This document shows positions 1-11,754 of a stretch of 64,000 nt of DNA, in pieces (the stretch's first letter is position 1; every line of letters starts with the position of its first letter). Origin of the DNA: Gymnopilus junonius (taxonomy: Eukaryota > Basidiomycota > Agaricomycetes > Agaricales > Galerinaceae); contig JADNYJ010000053.1 of the NCBI GenBank assembly GCA_015501075.1, positions 1-64,000 on the forward strand, given 5' to 3'. The notes below the pieces were generated by a model. It worked only from the letters and a program-made list of their open reading frames with translations. It did no database searches and was not told where the DNA came from. A program made the position numbers and the translations under genes.

Positions 1-211
1 ACCTTTAAGAACATGAGACCAGTCTAACCATGCAGCCGAAGCGCACTGGTTAGGCCAAAAACATACTCAGGAGGCCCAGTCAAGAAGTCAGTCTCGTCAT
101 GCAGCCGAGGCGCACTGACGAGGCCAACACCTTTAAGAACATGAGACCAGTCTAACCATGCAGCCGAAGCGCACTGGTTAGGCCGAAAACATACTCCAGA
201 GGCCCAGTCCA
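1..211. repeat. Tandem repeat with three hairpin cassettes
   Basis: A unit of about 129 bp starting ACCTTTAAGAACATGAGACC occurs at 1 and again at 130. It contains an inverted-repeat cassette seen three times: stems 24-30/47-53, 93-99/116-122 and 152-158/175-181. The 16-nt loop TGCAGCCGARGCGCAC is conserved, but the stem is CTAACCA/TGGTTAG in cassettes 1 and 3 and CTCGTCA/TGACGAG in cassette 2, so both sides changed together. The array may extend left of the window. No coding potential is evident and its identity is unknown. Confidence 0.8.
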
Positions 212-850
212 TCTGTCGAGGTTTGACTCTTGAGTGTGTTCAAAGTCGTCACTTCAGCACGGCGGGGTGAAGTCCGCAGTGCCCCCACCATTGTGACGCT
301 TGGCGAATGAGGGACTTCGAGGTGCTGAGGTGAGGTGGCAAGAGAGAGAGTTGATGCGGCGTCGACGTGGGATCCGTCCCGGGGTCTTGTGACTCTAGAC
401 AGAGAGACCGTGTCTCCCTCGGTAGGGGAGCAGCTAATGGATGCTCAGCCGAGGAGGGTAGAGATGAGCTCTCACTTCATGCAGATGCGGAGGGCGGCGG
501 GACAAAGTATATAATGGCAATGATCGAATAGTACAAAGCCGTAGTTACCATTGTAGTAGAAGTGAAATAAATAAAAGTAAACAACGGTATCTACAGCATC
601 ACGGCGAGATAAGATAACAAAAAAAGGGGATTACAAGAAGGCCTTGCAGATGATATATCCCATCATCACACCACTGTTGCTCTGATATTCCCATCTTGTC
701 ACAATGCACATGATATGCAAGGATCCCTGAGCTGTAAGCCTCTTGCATTGAGTCTGCCTATGCATTTGTCATCACATCAAAGATGCAGATGAGGGTCTCC
801 TCTGAGAGATTGGCCTGGGGATATCATACTGTAATGGCTGGTTTCCATAG
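212..850. other. Non-coding stretch left of the DIRS-like element
   Basis: No convincing gene. CpG is well retained up to about 600, with a TATA-like TATATAA near 508. From about 640 the sequence becomes CpG-poor and resembles the 3' flank of the minus-strand retroelement. It may be the end of another repeat, but no terminal repeat could be defined. Confidence 0.4.
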
Positions 851-1377
851 TCAGAGACGGTCTCGAGCAAGGCAGTGAGGGCAGAGATGTGATGGGTGAG
901 GTGTGAGGTGGCTTCTGTATGCTGATGGTCTGCTTGATTTGTTCCTGCCAGATGAGTTGGCTAGGCTAAGTCCAGTCTGATGGGGTGAATATAAAGGGAT
1001 CCAATTTGTAGTCAGGGTTGACACAGGTGGGGTCATGTTCCAGTTTGGGGAATGGTTGTGGAGGGATTCCACAAGCTTTGAGTTCCAACTCACAGGGAAG
1101 AGGTTCACTGTCAAAGTCGATGATGAACTGTTATAGCACCTCTGGAATATGGACAGCTGGGAGGAGGTAAGCAGACGCTGAGTAAATTCCTCGTGAGGGG
1201 GCATCAGCCAGATTTTCTTTACTGGTGATGTAGTATGTGATAAAAGTGCATTGGTAAGTAGCTGCAATGTCATGGATGCATCAGAAAACCTCATTTGCCT
1301 CTCTGTTCCTGCTTCTTCCTTTCCACCAGCCTTCAACAACTCCATGGTTGTCACTGAAGATGCGGAAGTACTCACCT
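850..1377 (-). pseudogene. RNase H, 3' part (other side of Gypsy insertion)
   Basis: Continuing directly from position 8834 across the insertion, the minus strand reads EYFRIFSDNHGVVEGWWKG (from 1372), then SKENLADAPSRGIYSASAYL, a typical end of a retroelement RNase H. After about 200 further residues of low similarity the frame closes near 850. No tyrosine recombinase follows. Frames change at least once in this segment. Confidence 0.65.
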
Positions 1378-1836
1378 TGTTATGACCTCCCGTTTCTCCT
1401 CTATCTTATCGCATGCCCCTCATTTTCCTTTATCATTTATCAAACGATTTATTATTTATGGTTTCTTCTTGATCATCTTTGTGAGCAAAGATGATCATTT
1501 GCTTTCTTACATGTATGAGGACAATCTTTCCCTTTTGATCATCATCCCCTGTACTGCCCCGATGATGATCACTCCTTTCCGATTCCCCTGGTTTTACTTT
1601 CATTTCATATATATTATTATCAAACCCAAATAGTATATAAACTGTAGCTAGTCTACCATGTACCTTAGCTTGTTCTTGAGAATCTAATATCTCTTGTAAC
1701 AACTGAGACAAACTTGAACCACTAAGGCATTCTTCTGTCGAAGACAATACCTTAGCAGACTTCATTGAACGACCTCTACGACTACTATGCCAGACCTTAT
1801 CTTATCAGATTAGGTTCTGTCGTCAACGTCATAACA
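1378..1836 (+). repeat. 5' LTR
   Basis: 459 bp, TG..CA termini, TATA box TATATAA at 1634-1640. It differs from the 3' LTR at about 15 positions; by my count all are transitions and all but one lie at CpG sites. No indels were seen between the LTRs. Confidence 0.95.
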
Positions 1837-2136
1837 AAAGAACAAGCTACTTCCTCATTCAATGCTTCTGCCTAGCAAGCATTATCCACCTACATTACAG
1901 CTCGAAGAAGAGGATGATTCACTGCTAGTTTTAGTGATGAAGAATTCTCTGACCTGAACACTGACTGAACCTCTGATGCAGGCGCATCCGAATTTGAAAC
2001 ACCACCTGAAGGAGAAGAACCTCCTCTAACCCGATCGACTTTCTTTGGATCTACCATCCAAGAACCCAGCGTATTAAGACCTGACTTTGAATCTTTGCTA
2101 GATACCCTCCTCAGATTTCAACCCGTCTTTTACCCA

Positions 2137-3135
2137 ATGAACGAACCTGAAATGCCAGAAGGAACCTCTGACACTGCCCCTCCTGCCCCCACCTCCCCCA
2201 CTGGAAAAGGAATAGGAATCATTCCTACACCTTTCTCTGGAGACCACTCCAAGGTCAAAACCTTCGTCCAAGACTTGGGTGACTATTTCAAATTAAATGG
2301 TGATCTTTACAACACCAACGCCAAGAAAATCATATTCACCCTTGGACTTCTCAAAGGAGGAGAAGCAGAAGCCTGGAAGAAGGCTTGGAGAGAAGACCAC
2401 ACTGAAGAGGTCAAAAACGCCGCAGGCGTACCAACCAGAGCTATCACCAAAAACTACGGTTCGACCTTAGATTTCGAAAGGGCTTTTAATGAAGCCTTCA
2501 AACCGACCGAGACAAAGGACCAAGCGTTCTTTGAGCTCCGAAACCTGAAGCAGGGAAAAGCTTCAGCCGCCGAACTAAACACCAAGTTCAATGAACTTGT
2601 CAAGACTGCCAAGATTCCCACTATCGGGAATGAAAGCATCTTGATCAACTATTACATGAACACCTTGAACAATTGGCTTCAAGAAAAGATTATGGGGCTT
2701 GACATACTCCCAACCACGCTCGCCGCCTGGCAGCGAAAGGCAGTTGAGTACAACACCCATCGAACAAATTTAGCATGCCTTCTGGGCAAGACCACCACCC
2801 AGGCGCCGAACGAACGAAAGACTTGGTGGGCTAATATAGCCAGAGGAAACCCCACCCTGCACCACCATGCCACGGTGCCCCGAACAAACCACCGAGACCC
2901 AAATGCCATGGACGTTGACAAGATCGACGTCAATGCCATGACCCAGGAAGAACAAAGTGAGCTCATGAGAAAGGGGCTCTGCTTCTGATGCAAGAAGCCC
3001 GGGCATGTCTCAAGAGACTGCCCCGAGAAGGGCAAGAACAGGAGGAACCCTCCACCAAAGAAGAACCCCCTCAAGGGAAGAGCGCTCCATGCACATATCA
3101 GGTCCCTCATGCAGGACCTAACCGAAGAAGAACAT
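2137..3135 (+). pseudogene. Gag of the Gypsy element
   Basis: The frame is open from 2095; the first ATG is at about 2137 (MNEPEMPEG). A retrotransposon-gag domain is recognisable around FVQDLGDYFKLNGDLYNT and the region up to about residue 220. A CCHC zinc knuckle follows (C-x2-C-x4-H-x4-C at about 2976-3020), but its third position is an in-frame TGA where an Arg codon CGA is expected, so Gag is truncated just inside the knuckle. Gag packages the element RNA into virus-like particles. Confidence 0.75.
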
Positions 3136-6100
3136 GAAGAAGTGTACAAAATGGGAGACCAAGAGGGTTTTCAATAAGGAGATGCATGAGACCAACGTAT
3201 GCAACTCCTTCCCTAGATATTTATTCTGTAGTCTCGCTCGAATTGAAAATAAATCGCTCCAATTGCCCTTTTCATTCGAGACCGAGAACAGAATGAAAAT
3301 CATTGGAACTGCTCTGGGAACACTGGAGCAAAAGGGAAGTTCATCGACCAGAACTTCATGAAGAAACACAACCTGGTAACAAAGGCACTGGAAAAGGAAA
3401 TTCGAGTCTTCAACATAGACAGAACCCTGAACAAAAAGGGAACCATCAAGCACTACATTGATCTGAAGCTCACATAGATGGACAACCCCAAACGGAACAC
3501 CTACTGGTCACTGGCCTAGGAAAACAGAAGATTATTCTTGGTTTTCCCTGGTTCGAAGAAAACAACCCAGACATCAACTGGAAAAACGGACATGTCAAAC
3601 TCAATAGGGAGATTACTACTGCTTCCCAAATAGAAGAAGTACCCGATGAGGAAATCCAACAGATCAATCAACTGGACAACTCTTCGGACCTAATCATCTC
3701 CTTTTTAGGTAACGAACCCCTTCCGGAAACGAAAGAGATTTGGAACATCCCCGAGGACGACAACGAAATCTGGATCAATGCGAAACTAACTTCCTTGCAA
3801 ATCTTTGCTCAGAAACATGATGTGAAAAAGGAAGAAAAGCTGCTTAAAGAAATGATCCCACCGGAATACCACGAATACCTGGATATCTTCGATAAGGACA
3901 CCACCAACTGATTCCCTGAATCTCGATCTTGGGACCATAAGATCGAGCTCAAGGAAGGTTTTCAACCTAAAGTCTTCAAGACGTATCCTCTGACACCCTC
4001 TGAGGATACCGAATTGGAAAATTCCTGGAAGAAAACCTGAAGAAAGGATATATTTGACTGTCTAAATGCCTATGGCTTCCCCCTTCTTTTTTGTATCAAA
4101 GAAGGATGGAAAGCTTCGACCCTGTCAAGACTATCGGTATCTAAATGAATGGACTGTCAAAATGCTTATCCCCTCCCTCTGATCCCCGAACTCATGGAAA
4201 ACTCAAAGGAGCCAAGTATTTCACTAAACTTGATGTCGATGGGGTTACAACAACATTCAGATCAAGGATGGCGACCAATGGAAAGCGGCATTCAAAAGAA
4301 CAAAGGACTATTCGAACCAATGGTCATGTTCTTCGGCATGTGTAATTCCCCGCGACCTTCCAGTCAATGATGGACTCATGTTCAAGGACGTCGTCCATCA
4401 AGGATTCATTATCATCTACATGGATGACATTCTTATCTTCCACAAAGATAAGAAGAAACTGGAACAGATAACGAAGGAAGTACTTCAAATACTCCAGGAC
4501 AATGACTTGTATTTGAAACCGGAAAAATGCGTGTTCACCCAGACAAAAATGATTATCTTGGAATGATTATCCAAGAAGGAACGATCTCGATGGACCCTTC
4601 GAAACTCAGCAGTATAGCTGACTGGCCGGAACCGAAGAACGTAAAACAGGTCCGATCCTTCTTAGGATTCGGAAACTTTTACAGGCGATTTATCAGGAAA
4701 TATTCAGAAATAGCTCGCATGCTTAACGAGCTATTAAAAAAGGACCGTAGCTTCGAATGGAATGAAGATGCCAAGAAATCATTCGAACTACTAAAACAAA
4801 AATTCACGGAAGAACCCGTCTTGACCATGCCAGACACCGCAAAACAATTCCAGATTGAATGCGACACATCAAATACACATCTGGAGCAGTCTTGACACAA
4901 TTGGACAGCAATGGAGACCGACACCCAGTGGCATTCATCTCGAAGATTTCTCTCCCACTGAGAGAAACTACGAGATTTATGACAGAGAACTATTGGCAAT
5001 GATCCGATCCCTCAAAGAATGGAGACACTACATTCAAGGATGACATTCACAAGATCATCTATTCCGATCACAAGAATTTGACGTACTTTAGAAGTACTCA
5101 AAAATGAATAGATGCCAAGCAAGATGGTCTCTATTCCTCTCAGAATATGATATACAACTGGTCCACCTCCCCGGAAGTAAAATGGTTCAATCAGATGCCC
5201 TCTCAGAAGACCGGACATGATCCCGATGAGGATCATGACAATGAAGACAAGATTCTCCTTCCGGAGAGTCTATTTATAAATTTGATTGATGCCGATCTCC
5301 AAATGGAAATCGCCCAATCTAGGAAACAGGACAAAGACGTAGTGGCGCATTAAAACTTCTCACTCAAGAAGGACCTCGAAGTCTTGCAAAAGACTTAGAT
5401 GACTGGGAAACAATACAGATGGAAGGCATCGGCGAATTGATCTTTTACAAGAAAAAGAACTATATTCCCGATGACCAGGAACTATGCAGGAAAATCGTTG
5501 CGATGTACCATGACTCGGTACCACAGGACACCCCGGAGAACTGGAAACGTACAACGCTGTACGACAACTGTACTGGTGGCCCGGAATGCGAACATTCATC
5601 AAGAATTATGTCAAAGGGTGCGGACAATGCCAGCAATTCAAGATCAACTGAAACCCGGCAAATCCCTCTTTACACCCAATCGAAGGAGCCAAATCCATGA
5701 GACCATTCGCACAATGCTCCATGGATATGATCACGGACCTCCCTAGCATTGACGGATATGACTCTTTATTGATCGTGGTCGATCACGGACTTACAAAGGG
5801 GGTAATTATCATGCCTTGCTCAAAAACTCTTTCGCAAGAAGGAGCAGCATTACTCCTTCAGGATAATCTTTTCAATGATTTGGCCTACCGGATAGTATCA
5901 TTTCTGATAGAGGACCCCAATTCCAGCAAAAACCTTCCAAGAACTGCTCAAACTTCTTGGAATCAAGTCAAAACTGTCAACGGCATATCATCCTCAGTCA
6001 GATGGTACCACAGAATGATTCAATCAGGAAATAGAAGCATATCTTGCTATCTATTGCTCCTCGAACCCAACCACCTGGAAACAACACATTGGCACCCTGG

Positions 6101-6400
6101 AATTCATCCATAATGATCAAAGACACACTGACAGGCAGAGAACCCCATTCGAACTCATGTTTGGGACCAATCCTGTTGTGATTCCCACCATGTTTGAAAA
6201 CACGAAGTTTCCCTCTGTAGAGGAGAAACTAAAGAACCTCATCTCGGACAGGAAAGAAGCTCTCGCCACGCATGAACTGGCTAGAGCAAGAATGGCTGAT
6301 CGACGAAAGTCCAACTTTGCACCATTCAAAGAAGGACAAAAGGTATAGCTGGACTCCAGGAACCTGAAGACACGGTACAATAAGAAACTGGCACCGAGAA
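3136..6400 (+). pseudogene. Pol (protease, RT, RNase H, integrase) of the Gypsy element
   Basis: The polyprotein is broken by frameshifts and stops. Protease region about 3300-3600: the catalytic triplet reads Asn-Thr-Gly in place of Asp-Thr/Ser-Gly, so it should be inactive. RT about 3950-4900, with catalytic YMDD at 4417-4428 intact. RNase H with KEWRHYIQG near 5040. Integrase about 5400-6400, with SMDMITDLP followed by LLIVVDHGLTKG. One stop near 3909 is TGA in place of CGA. The enzymes would reverse transcribe the RNA and insert the DNA copy. Confidence 0.8.
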
Positions 6401-6498
6401 GAGAAGGACCATTCAAGATCAAATGCGTCCTAGGACCTCTCACGTATCAACTACAGCTGCCAAAGACATGGAGGATTCACGATATCTTCCATGCAACA

Positions 6499-6765
6499 TT
6501 GTTGATGCCATACATGGAAACACAGGTTCACGGCTGGAACTTCACACAACCACCCCCTGAAATGATTGATGGAGAACCAGAATATGAGGTCGAAACGATT
6601 CTAAACCACCGAAAGTACCGAAATGGACGCTATCAATACCACGTCAAGTGGCTTGGCTATCCAATAACCAAAGCGTCGTGGGAACCCGGATCAAACCTTG
6701 CCAACGCATCAGAAAAACTTGAAGTTTACAAACAACTTCATCACCTACCACCATACCAACTATGA
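6499..6765 (+). pseudogene. C-terminal chromodomain of Pol
   Basis: An 88-codon open segment contains a chromodomain: YEVETILNHRKYRNGRYQY followed by HVKWLGYPITKASWEPGSNL. The aromatic-cage positions (Y, W, W) are present. In Ty3/Gypsy elements of the chromodomain clade this domain follows integrase and steers integration to heterochromatin. It lies in a frame broken off from the rest of Pol upstream. Confidence 0.85.
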
Positions 6766-7144
6766 ACCTGAATACTGTGTCCCCCTCTACCACAATAATA
6801 TGTTTATGGTAGACCTCTTTACGTTTCCGAAACCGCCACCTACGCCCGAGGAAATAAGAATCACCTACTGGGAATGGAAGTTCGCCCAAGAACCTCCTGC
6901 CCCATTGTCCAAGAATACGACCTGGGACAGTGAACATGAGAAGAATGCTATTATTACCACGCTGATGATCGACAGAGAGACCTCAAGATGGGAGACTGAA
7001 ATGATCACCCCCATCAAGGAGAAAGCCTCCAGGCGTTTGATCAAGAAACTGAAGACGATCTTGGAAGAATACCTGGAACACCTATAAAACAAGTGAACCA
7101 GTCCCCCCTCCTTTTCCTCAGTCCTTCTATCATCGACTACTACA

Positions 7145-8336
7145 ATGCCTCGCCTTTCTTCTCGAACCCGCGCTGCTGCCTCTGCTCCCAACTTGTCTCC
7201 CTCAGTGATACGCACTCGCTTGGCCCAAGCAAATGCACCTTCACTCGAACTGACCCCCGCCCCCTCCTCCTCTCGTACTAGAACTGAAGTCCGCCTTTCT
7301 CAGATGGACTCCTCCTCCAACTCACCCGACCCAAACGACACTCCTTATACCACATATCCCCTCATATCCCCACAGTACATGCTCCTGTTCGATCTGTTGA
7401 GGACTTCCTCAACTTACTTGACTTTGTCGACTTCCAGCAACTGACGCATAAGGAACTGGAACAGTTCCTTAAACACCCCTGCCAATACTCCACTGCCCTC
7501 GAAGTCCTTCAGTCTGACCCCTTCCTTAGGGATACACTTCAACAATTCAAGCACAAAACCGACCGAACCGCACACCACCGTGAAGTAGTCAAAGCATCTC
7601 GAACAAAGTCCCTTCAATTGTTCGAGACCCTTATGTGCTTCAGACTCAAAAGAGTCATCAACCCTCTCCTTGTCAGCAGCAGACGATGAGGAGAATGCCC
7701 TCCTACTGCCATGTCTGCTATCAGGTCCGAGGAGGAACCTTATAGCCCACCTTCCTTTTATGACATCACTCCACAGACCAATCCGCCCATTCCTCCTCGC
7801 GACAAACGATTCATCAACACCATCTCCCTCGACGACCGCTCCCCAAGACCCGTTTCAACACGCTCCCATGCACCACCCCAACCACGCTGCCCACCACAGT
7901 CCCCCGAAGGCACACCCTCGCCACCATGCAGATGACCTTTGCCCAGAATGCTGCCCGAAACGACCCTCCTGCCTACGCCTTACCTCCTTCGATACCACCC
8001 CGACCCCAGACTCCCTTCTGACCAGCCCGTACCCTGACAAACCCTCAACTGAGTCCTCGACGATGCTGCTTTGTTTGCAGCAGTGCAAACCACTGGCAGG
8101 CAGACTGCTGCCACTGCCGCCAGTATCGTCCTGGCCACAACTTGATCGACTGTAGTTGACGACCGATCTGACGAAGTGATGGAGAATTCTTAGGCTATGC
8201 CTACGAATTCACAGAAGAACAACTGGTGCATGTCGACAACATTGACAACACGCCGAACAACTGGCAGGATGCAGCATATGACAGCTGGCATGGAGAAGAG
8301 GTGGAGAACAACATGAGTGGTGAGCCCCATTATTGA
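7145..8336 (+). pseudogene. Extra 3' ORF of the Gypsy element with double zinc knuckle
   Basis: About 1.2 kb lies between Pol and the 3' LTR and looks coding. It starts MPRLSSRTRAAASAP at 7145, continues through EDFLNLLDFVDFQQL and a Pro-rich stretch, and ends with two zinc-knuckle-like motifs at about 8065-8150: C-x2-C-x4-H-x4-C (CFVCSSANHWQADC), then C-x2-C-x6-H-x4-C ending GHNLIDC. A tail VHVDNIDNTPNNWQ follows. Frames change several times. It is not part of the standard Gag-Pol and its role is unknown; a nucleic-acid-binding accessory protein is inferred. Confidence 0.6.
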
Positions 8337-8369
8337 AGCCAGGGGCTTCAATTCTTAGTAGGGGGGTAA

Positions 8370-8828
8370 TGTTACGACCTCCTGTTTCTCCTCTATCTTA
8401 TCATGTGCCCCTCATTTTCCTTTATCATTTATCAAATGATTTATTATTTATAGTTTCTTCTTGATCATCTTTGTGAGCAAAGATGATCATTTGCTTTCTT
8501 ACATGTACGAGGACAATCTTTCCCTTTTGATCATCATCCCCTGTACTGCCCCGATGATGATCACTCCTTTCCGATTCCCCTGGTTTTACTTTCGTTTCAT
8601 ATATATTATTATCAAACCCAAATAGTATATAAACTGTAGCTAGTCTACCATGTACCTTAGCTTGTTCTTGAGAATCTAATATCTCTTGTAACAACCGAGA
8701 CAAACTTGAACCACTAAGGCATTCTTCTGTTGAAGACAATACCTTAGCAGACTTCATCGAACGACCTCTATGACTACTATGCCAGACCTTATCTTATCAG
8801 ATTAGGTTCTGTCGTCAACATCGTAACA
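8370..8828 (+). repeat. 3' LTR
   Basis: 459 bp, same length as the 5' LTR, TATA box at 8626-8632, preceded by the polypurine tract at about 8358-8369 and followed by the CACCT target duplication. Confidence 0.95.
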
Positions 8829-8833
8829 CACCT

Positions 8834-10499
8834 GGTCTGCTGACTGTGCAGAGAGTACAGATGAGAATTCGAAGCCCACTGCTTCTGCCCAACCAATGTC
8901 TCTCCCATCTGTGTTCCAGCCTGGAATGAGCCACCATGCTCGCCACCTGCCACTGATAACAATGCTGATGCCAACACCTGAGCTGGCATCTGAGAAGGCA
9001 CCTCTGTCTGTGACCATGCAGGGGCTGGGGATGGGACACATGAGCTTTGCGGAGCTGAGTCGGTTGAGCCACCACATAAGATCAGCAGCTGTATGTTTGA
9101 GGGCATGGTGTGGGATGAAAGGATTGTTGGTGAATGACCCCATAAGGGTCTCCAGGTTGGTGAGGTAAGCACATCCTGCTGGTAGAACATTGCTGGCATG
9201 AAGAAGCTTTCCGTATAGCTTTTGAACCTCCTCCAATGTGTGTGTCAGTTGTGATAACCCACTCCTCGATTGCTGCCTTGTATTTGGCCTTTTTCTCAGT
9301 TGTGATTGAGACTGTCCATTCTGAGAGATCCCACTCAAAGCCGAGATATGGTACCTTTGTGGAAAAGGGGATCATTTTGGAGGGTTCCCATGGTATACCC
9401 AACTGATAGAGTATCAATATCAGTATCATAGTACGTAAAAGGGAATCCAGTCAGAACAGTTTGATGAGTTTGAGTAGTCACAAATTGGATAAGCAGCATC
9501 CTCATCTAATTCCACTGGAAGGTCATTAGGCATAGCCTCTCCACAGTACCAAAAATGACTGCCTGATTGGGCTCAACCCCCGTTTTGCACAATGATAGCA
9601 CGCGAATGCTGATGCTGAGCATTATAAGATGCAAGGTACTCACAAAGTATGTGGAAGAAGATATGGTCATCCACCCATTTTGAAAGGGGACCAATTCACG
9701 TGCATGGAAGATGTCTGTCCCTGCATCCCCCACCTCACCGTAAATTCCCCCAGCAGAAGTGAGGCTGAAATTATTGTTGGTGTTGATAGCAAAGGCATTT
9801 TCTTCCTGTAGCTTAACAACCAACCCAGGCCATTGACTGGAGAGGATGAAAATGGTGCGATATGCTTCCGCCACATCACGAATGGAGGCCTGAGACCCAG
9901 GTTGGAGATTAAACATGGTGTAGCATACTGTTGCGAAGGTACCCCATGTGCATGGATACATATTAGAGTCAATTGTATAATTAATAGAAGAGAGTGTAGC
10001 AGTCAGAGAATGAGGGTAAGAGAAATTATGGACAGCATGAAATTTACCAGGCTTGCCTGGTTTAGGAACCAATGAAAGTGGTGAGGATTGGAAGGGACTG
10101 ATAAGGTATTCCACTTCCTGAAGTGTACAAGGACCAATGTAGCAAACTGTGTTCAAATTCCTTTGCAACCACTTGTTGGTAGGCTTCTGAATGTATATAC
10201 AGGGTGGGACTGTTAGCTGGCATCACAGTTGCATGAATATGGCAAATTCCAGCATCAAAGCCTTGCCGCAGTGAGAGGGGAAGTTTAGGATATTTGGCAA
10301 GAAGGTTATGCTGATAAAGAAGGGCTTCCCACACATTGGCTTTATATGGAGTGAGGGCTTGCCTTTTTCTGCACTCGAGGGCAGAACTGAGCTCCATGAT
10401 TCTTGTTTCCACAACCAGTGCATTCGTGATGTTGGTCATGCGAGGTGGATGTGCATCCCCAATGACTGTTCCAATTGAAGCATAGTATGACGCCAATTG
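8834..10499 (-). pseudogene. Reverse transcriptase and RNase H (5' part) of DIRS-like element
   Basis: The RT fingers/palm segment reads SSPLSLVPKPGKPGKFHAV (about 10090), followed by palm-like text (SIRDVAEAYRTI). Further on are LGIPWEPSKMIPF and YLGFEWDLSEWTV, typical of DIRS-group RT thumb/RNase H linkers. The RNase H part has FSDASSGVGISIVISGRWRA and DIGWAEAVGFE. Reading requires several frame changes, so the copy is dead. The RNase H is cut at 8834 by the Gypsy element and resumes at 1372 on the far side. Confidence 0.7.
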
Positions 10500-11264
10500 G
10501 GTTGATGAGTTTTCCTTCCTCATTCCTCTGGCATCTGACCTTGCTCCCATCCCAAAGAGTCTCAGAGTGACATTTGGAGACATTGTGCAGGTCTGTTGAA
10601 AGGCATATGGTGCAGACCAATTGACCCTGTGAGGTTGCGCCAGATGGAAAAGAGGATTGTTTGGTTGGAGATTGGGGAGGTGAAGCAGAATGATGATATG
10701 CTGGAGGTGAGGTCAAGAGGACATGGTGGTTGAGGTGAGGCAGGAGGGTGAGCATGAGCGTGACACATTACAGGGGCATCCACTGCTACTGGGAAGTCTG
10801 CCAGTGCTAGTACGATAATCCCAGTTGTGATAGTTGCAACATTTGGGCATTTGGAATGGATCATACAGCCCTTCCTGACTAGTAAGGCTGCTTTGGGCTG
10901 CTCATAGCTGTGAGGGCATGTGGCATGTAGCAATGTGGGATGTAGCATGTCACAGTAGCATGTAGCACATAACAGTAGCATGTAGCATGTATCGATAGAT
11001 GTAGCATGTAGCAGTAATGTGTAGACATAGCAATAGCAGTTAACATGTAGCACAGTGCATGGTTTGTTGTTGGAAGGATGATTAAAGGAGAAAAAGAGAC
11101 TTGTCAACAAGCCATTCAAATGAAAAGTAGGAAAATGGATTACTGACCTCATTCAGTGAATTGACCTGGGCCTTGTCCAGTAATTCCCTGTGGATGCTCT
11201 GAAGGAGGTTGTCATTCATAATGCCAATGTTGAAGGAATTGCCCAGCTTCATCTGGTCATGCCA
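10500..11264 (-). pseudogene. Gag-like ORF continuation with Cys/His cluster
   Basis: Left of the KDZ insertion the gag-like reading resumes at the codons for EWHDQMKLG, directly continuing the broken ORF. It then passes a low-complexity tract and ends in a Cys/His-rich module: CTICLSTDLHNVSKC, LCFNWNSHWGC, and HECTGCGNKNHGAQFCPR. Such modules in this element family are probably zinc-binding. Frameshifts occur around the simple repeat at 10915-11060. It is part of the same decayed retroelement and is not expressed as one protein. Confidence 0.6.
10915..11060. repeat. Low-complexity GTAGCATGTAGCA-type repeat
   Basis: Irregular reiteration of the motif (G)TAGCATGTAGCA(GT) over about 145 bp inside the gag-like region of the DIRS-like element. 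Units are imperfect and vary in spacing. It probably arose by local slippage after the element died. Confidence 0.7.
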
Positions 11265-11460
11265 CTCCCACCGAGGTCTTTATTGTCCCCCTGTAATTCC
11301 TGTAGGATTGGGGCCCATTCCTGTAGGATTCCTGTAGGACTGGGCATATAGTGCACCATATTAAGATGGCTGAGGCCCAGAGTCCTATAGGATTGGACCA
11401 GGATTGGGCCAAATTGGTCCAATCCTGAGGACTGGTCCTGGTAGCCCTATAGGACTGGGA

Positions 11461-11727
11461 TTATTTAGGTTATTTTGATGTGTTTTAACTATGTTTATGG
11501 CTATTTAGGGTATAACTAAGCTAAATATAGGTAATACCGACTTTTCTGTATATTATGTAAGCTAAAAACACATGGAAAACAAGTGCAAATGCAAAAACCC
11601 CTGCTAGTCCTATAGGACTAGAACACTTTGAGTCCATTTAGATGTTTTTTAATCAATTTTAAGGGTATTTAGGGTATAACTAAGTTAACTATAGCTAGTA
11701 CCAGTTTATTCTGATATTATGTAAGCC
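11461..11727. repeat. Imperfect direct duplication inside the KDZ element
   Basis: About 95 bp ending TTAGGGTATAACTAAG...ATTATGTAAGC at 11461-11561 is repeated imperfectly at 11630-11727, between the left terminus and the transposase. No coding function is seen. Confidence 0.6.
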
Positions 11728-11754
11728 CTTTATGCAATCAACACTACCATCTTC

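Larger units (their letters stand above)
1373..8833 (+). mobile_element. Ty3/Gypsy chromodomain retrotransposon, full length
   Basis: Two 459-bp LTRs (1378-1836 and 8370-8828) begin TG and end CA. They are flanked by an exact 5-bp target duplication CACCT at 1373-1377 and 8829-8833. A polypurine tract (TAGGGGGGTAA) precedes the 3' LTR. Order inside: gag with zinc knuckle, protease, RT, RNase H, integrase, chromodomain, then an extra 3' ORF with two zinc knuckles. Several stops and frameshifts make it non-autonomous. It is inserted in the RNase H of the older DIRS-like element and keeps far more CpG, so it is younger. Confidence 0.95.
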
